A DNA stretch of 6,587 bases, taken from contig VBBE01000161.1 in assembly GCA_005884605.1 (NCBI GenBank), positions 1 to 6,587 of the forward strand. The letters run 5' to 3'. Positions 3,927-6,587 of this stretch are shown piece after piece. Positions within the stretch are counted from its first letter, which is position 1; the number at the start of each line of letters is the position of its first letter. Source of the DNA: Candidatus Bathyarchaeota archaeon. GTDB lineage: Archaea > Thermoproteota > Bathyarchaeia > 40CM-2-53-6. The notes under the pieces are model-generated. The model worked only from the letters and a program-made list of their open reading frames with translations, was not told the DNA's origin and did no database searches. The translations under genes were made by a program, and so were the position numbers.

Positions 3927-5792
3927 ATGATTCCCACTCCTGCCGCGAAACTGGCCAGCGACTCTATCACCAGCCCGTTCAGCCCGGCTTATCGTCCGTT
4001 GGACATCGACACTCTCTACTACACGCGTTCAATGTTCACTCTTCGCTGGTCCGTTGACGGCGAGCACCTCTATTTCGAGACGAACATTACCGGCCGCTAC
4101 AATATCTGGCGCGTCCCCAGCCAGGGCGGCTGGCCAGTCCAGCTGACAGTAAGCGACGAGAGAAACGATCTCGCGGATCCCTCGCCCGACGGCCACCATA
4201 TCCTCTACTCGCAAGATTCTCAAGGTGATGAGAAACCCAACCTCTACCTCCTCGATCTAACAGAGTACACTACCAAGAACATCACGCGCACCCAGAAGAT
4301 CGGTCATAGGGACATGAAGTGGAATCCAGACGGCCGTTCGCTATACTATGCGGCCGAACGCGACATACCTGGGACCTACCCGATCTTCCACCACGACCTC
4401 GCAACCGGGACAGTCAAGAAGATCATCAGCAGCGACACCGGCGACTGCGAAGCCCTCGAGCCTAGCCCCGACGGGAAAAAACTCGCCTTCTCTCGGACAA
4501 GAAACTACCAGTACACGGGGGTCAGCGTCCATGATATGGAGACGGGGGGCGAGACAGTCCTCGCCCCAATAGACGATCGCTCCACGAGCATCGTTGGCGG
4601 CTGGACACGTGACAATAAACGGGTCTATGTAACTAGCAACGCGAACGACAGGGGAATAGAAGCAGTCGCTCTGCTTGATATCAAAGAAAATAACGAGTTC
4701 CAGTGGCTCACCCTGCAGGACTGGGACAGTTCTCTCGTCGACGTCAGCCCGACGGAAGACAAGTACGCTTACGTCGTCAACCAAGCGGGGAACCTCCATC
4801 TCTACATCCGTGATCTGAAAGGGGAACACGAAGAGATACCGCCCGGCCATGGTGTTATACGCGCTGCCAAATTCAGTCCAGACGGCAAACAGCTCGCGAT
4901 AATACACGCCTCAGGCGACAGCCCCCACGACATCTGGGTCTATGATCTCAAAGCCCGCGCCCTCAAACAAATCACCTACTCGCTAGTCGGTGGACTAAAC
5001 CAGGACAACTTCATCCAACCACACCTGATCGTCTACTCTGCTCAAGATCAAACTCCTATCTCCAGCTTCCTCTACGTCCCCGCTAACATCAAGCCCGATC
5101 GATCCCATCCTGCCATCGTCTATCCGCACGGCGGACCCCAATGGCAACACTTCAACAGCTGGTACCCCAACATCCAATACCTGACGAGTCACGGATACCT
5201 CGTCATCGCGCCAAACTACCGGGGGTCAACAGGGTTCGGACGCGAATACATGGAATCCCTCCGCAAAGACGCTGGGAGAGGCGATCTCAACGATCTTATC
5301 GCAGCGGTCGACTATCTCAAGACAACCGGTTATGTAGATCCGAAGAGAATTGCGATAATGGGCGGGTCCTGGGGAGGATACCTCACACTAATGGCGCTCA
5401 CCAAGACGCCAGAGATATGGGGGGCGGGCGTCAGCATTGTTCCACTGGCCAACTGGTTCACAGCCCACGAGAACGAGGATCCTGTGCTGCAGAAGAACGA
5501 CGAATGGTTGATGGGTAATCCAATTACCGATCGCGAGCTCTGGCGTGACCGCTCGCCAATATTCTTTGCAGACCAGATCCGCGCACCCCTCCTTCTACTC
5601 GCAGGACAACACGATATCCGATGCCCCGTCGAAGAAACACAACAGATGGCTGAAGCGGCACGGAAGAACGGGGTAACGGTTGAGGTAAAGATCTACGAAA
5701 ACGAAGGGCACGGGTTCGTGCGGAGAGAGAATGAGATAGACTCGATTAAGAGAGCTGCAAAATTCCTAGACCAGCACGTCGGACAACAGTGA
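3927..5792 (+). CDS. S9 family serine peptidase (prolyl oligopeptidase / acylaminoacyl-peptidase type)
   Basis: This 621-residue protein has the normal length and layout of the family. Residues about 20-345 form a beta-propeller of WD/TolB-like blades (repeated SPDGKKLAF, SPDGHHILYS, NPDGRSLYYA, SPDGKQLAII). Residues about 365-620 form the alpha/beta-hydrolase domain. HGGP (401-404) is the usual oxyanion-region motif. The triad is S481 in GGSWGGY, D563 in GQHDIRCP and H595 in NEGHGF, all present. These enzymes cleave short peptides or N-acylated peptides, with the propeller limiting substrate size. No signal peptide or membrane segment is seen, so a cytosolic role in peptide turnover is likely. 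It is transcribed alone, divergent from the membrane gene and convergent with the small membrane gene at 5863. Substrate preference cannot be read from the sequence. Confidence 0.93.
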   Translation: MIPTPAAKLASDSITSPFSPAYRPLDIDTLYYTRSMFTLRWSVDGEHLYFETNITGRYNIWRVPSQGGWPVQLTVSDERNDLADPSPDGHHILYSQDSQGDEKPNLYLLDLTEYTTKNITRTQKIGHRDMKWNPDGRSLYYAAERDIPGTYPIFHHDLATGTVKKIISSDTGDCEALEPSPDGKKLAFSRTRNYQYTGVSVHDMETGGETVLAPIDDRSTSIVGGWTRDNKRVYVTSNANDRGIEAVALLDIKENNEFQWLTLQDWDSSLVDVSPTEDKYAYVVNQAGNLHLYIRDLKGEHEEIPPGHGVIRAAKFSPDGKQLAIIHASGDSPHDIWVYDLKARALKQITYSLVGGLNQDNFIQPHLIVYSAQDQTPISSFLYVPANIKPDRSHPAIVYPHGGPQWQHFNSWYPNIQYLTSHGYLVIAPNYRGSTGFGREYMESLRKDAGRGDLNDLIAAVDYLKTTGYVDPKRIAIMGGSWGGYLTLMALTKTPEIWGAGVSIVPLANWFTAHENEDPVLQKNDEWLMGNPITDRELWRDRSPIFFADQIRAPLLLLAGQHDIRCPVEETQQMAEAARKNGVTVEVKIYENEGHGFVRRENEIDSIKRAAKFLDQHVGQQ

Positions 5793-5862
5793 TCTGCCTA
5801 AAGAAACGATCCCAGAGCCTCGCTGTTCCAACCAACCCACCCAAAGTCATCTTAGACAGCGT

Positions 5863-6156
5863 CTACCCGAAACCGAACGGCACGGATAGCCACAATTCCA
5901 AGGTCACTATAATTGCCCCGAACCCGACCAGGGTGTAATTCACCTGATCTTTTCCTATGACTCGCGATCCCAGGACACTAGCAACCGCGAGCATTAGGCC
6001 GAACCAGGCGACGAGATGGATCAGGAACCCAACAAGCGTTGTTGCAGCGCCAAGCCAGCGGGGAATGTATCTAACCGTTACATCGTAGACTTCGAGTACT
6101 ATCGCGCCGATTATCACGCCTATCAGGAACCAGCCAAAGCGTCCGGTAGTGGCCAA
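5863..6156 (-). CDS. Small three-helix membrane protein of unknown function
   Basis: This 97-residue, highly hydrophobic protein has three predicted transmembrane helices: about 7-23 (FGWFLIGVIIGAIVLEV), 37-60 (ATTLVGFLIHLVAWFGLMLAV) and 72-92 (NYTLVGFGAIIVTLELWL). Only short polar loops join them. The start is TTG at 6156-6154, because a TGA closes the frame upstream and no ATG or GTG lies between. GGAG ends two bases before the TTG, close for a Shine-Dalgarno site but suggestive. GATTAAAG on the minus strand (6200-6193) could be its TATA element. No family or function is recognised. Convergent neighbour: the S9 peptidase ends 70 bases away. Confidence 0.6.
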   Translation of the reverse strand: MATTGRFGWFLIGVIIGAIVLEVYDVTVRYIPRWLGAATTLVGFLIHLVAWFGLMLAVASVLGSRVIGKDQVNYTLVGFGAIIVTLELWLSVPFGFG

Positions 6157-6340
6157 GACTCCTTCGCTCTTCGCCAGTGTTGTCCCCCGGGACTTTAATC
6201 ACGTGTGACCACTGTCCTTGTTTCGCGATTACTGCGCTATGTCTCGCGGGCACTCCAAATCCGCGAACGCGGCGTACCCTCTCCATTTCTCGCTAGTTTC
6301 GATCCGGACAAATCCGTTAGTGTCTAGACTCTATTTCTAA

Positions 6341-6587
6341 CGTGAAGCTCTCAAAGACGAGCGAGGACTCCTATACACCAGAATCGGCAGCCTGCTCTCC
6401 GCCACTGCACTGCTGGCAATCTTCGTCTATCAGATGTTGTACAATTACGTCATAGAGAACGGTGGCAGATATCCCTCAGCTGGCATCATCATTGTATCCC
6501 CGATTGTACTCACTTTTGGCGCAGTGCTGTCTTTCAGCGGCGCTCGCATGCTTCGCAGTCTGTTTGGACTAGTCGTTCCGCTAGTGG
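6341..6587 (+). pseudogene. Membrane protein gene, no visible start, cut by the right edge
   Basis: The frame from 6341 is open to the window end (82 codons) and has a clear membrane-protein character. It reads KDERGLLYTRIGSLLSATAL, then LAIFVYQML (helix 1), a short loop, then AGIIIVSPIVLTFGAVLSF (helix 2), then a basic turn and FGLVVPLV. A TAA at 6338-6340 closes the frame upstream. No ATG, GTG or TTG occurs before ATG 6434, which is inside helix 1. A GTG at 6342 is in another frame that ends at a TAG after about 33 codons; a one-base shift after it would restore a normal N-terminus. It may be a frameshifted gene, a sequencing error, or a gene with a non-standard start. Listed as broken with moderate confidence. 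Confidence 0.5.

Noticed and set aside
4341..4907. 188-residue minus-strand ORF.
   Set aside because: It is opposite the propeller domain of the S9 peptidase, a long GC-rich gene that commonly creates open antisense frames.
1..6587. CRISPR array, transposase or integrase gene.
   Set aside because: No short regularly spaced repeats and no recombinase motifs were seen in any frame.

Overview
The window looks archaeal. Most genes lack a clear Shine-Dalgarno site. Several have AT-rich boxes about 25-40 bp upstream, as for leaderless or short-leader transcripts. GTG and TTG starts occur. The gene set (VapBC, a DUF5678-like protein beside a retropepsin-like protease, small orphan membrane proteins, an S9 peptidase) fits a Thermoproteota-type archaeon such as Bathyarchaeia or Nitrososphaeria. 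That placement rests on family recollection only.

Left part (1-1440): a possible C-terminal scrap of a gene (2-94) is followed by a gene-poor stretch with an inverted repeat and copy A of a 72-bp imperfect direct repeat. Next comes a frameshifted 5' remnant of a RusA-like gene (322-536). A VapBC toxin-antitoxin operon lies on the minus strand (1146-569). Its toxin has no ATG, GTG or TTG at the expected start, only a CTG in a CTGA overlap with the antitoxin stop. A near-perfect inverted repeat sits in the vapB promoter region, with copy B of the 72-bp repeat next to it.

Middle part (1441-3178): a DUF5678-like small protein overlaps a retropepsin-like aspartic protease, probably as a two-gene operon. 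A second RusA remnant follows (3' end only, 2157-2246), then a decayed two-helix membrane protein spread over three frames, then an intact RusA-like Holliday-junction-resolvase-family gene (2681-3178). Intact RusA plus a head fragment and a tail fragment point to repeated duplication and decay, typical of an accessory or former mobile region.

Right part (3180-6587): a two-helix membrane protein of unknown function (minus) converges on rusA with a 1-bp gap. It is divergent from a complete S9 serine peptidase (3927-5792), which looks cytosolic and has a beta-propeller and an alpha/beta-hydrolase domain. A three-helix small membrane protein (minus) follows. A membrane protein runs off the right edge and has no usable start in its reading frame.

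No rRNA, convincing tRNA, CRISPR array or transposase is visible. The items most worth a second look are the CTG-initiated VapC, the RusA copy series, the paired repeats, and the DUF5678-like/retropepsin pair.
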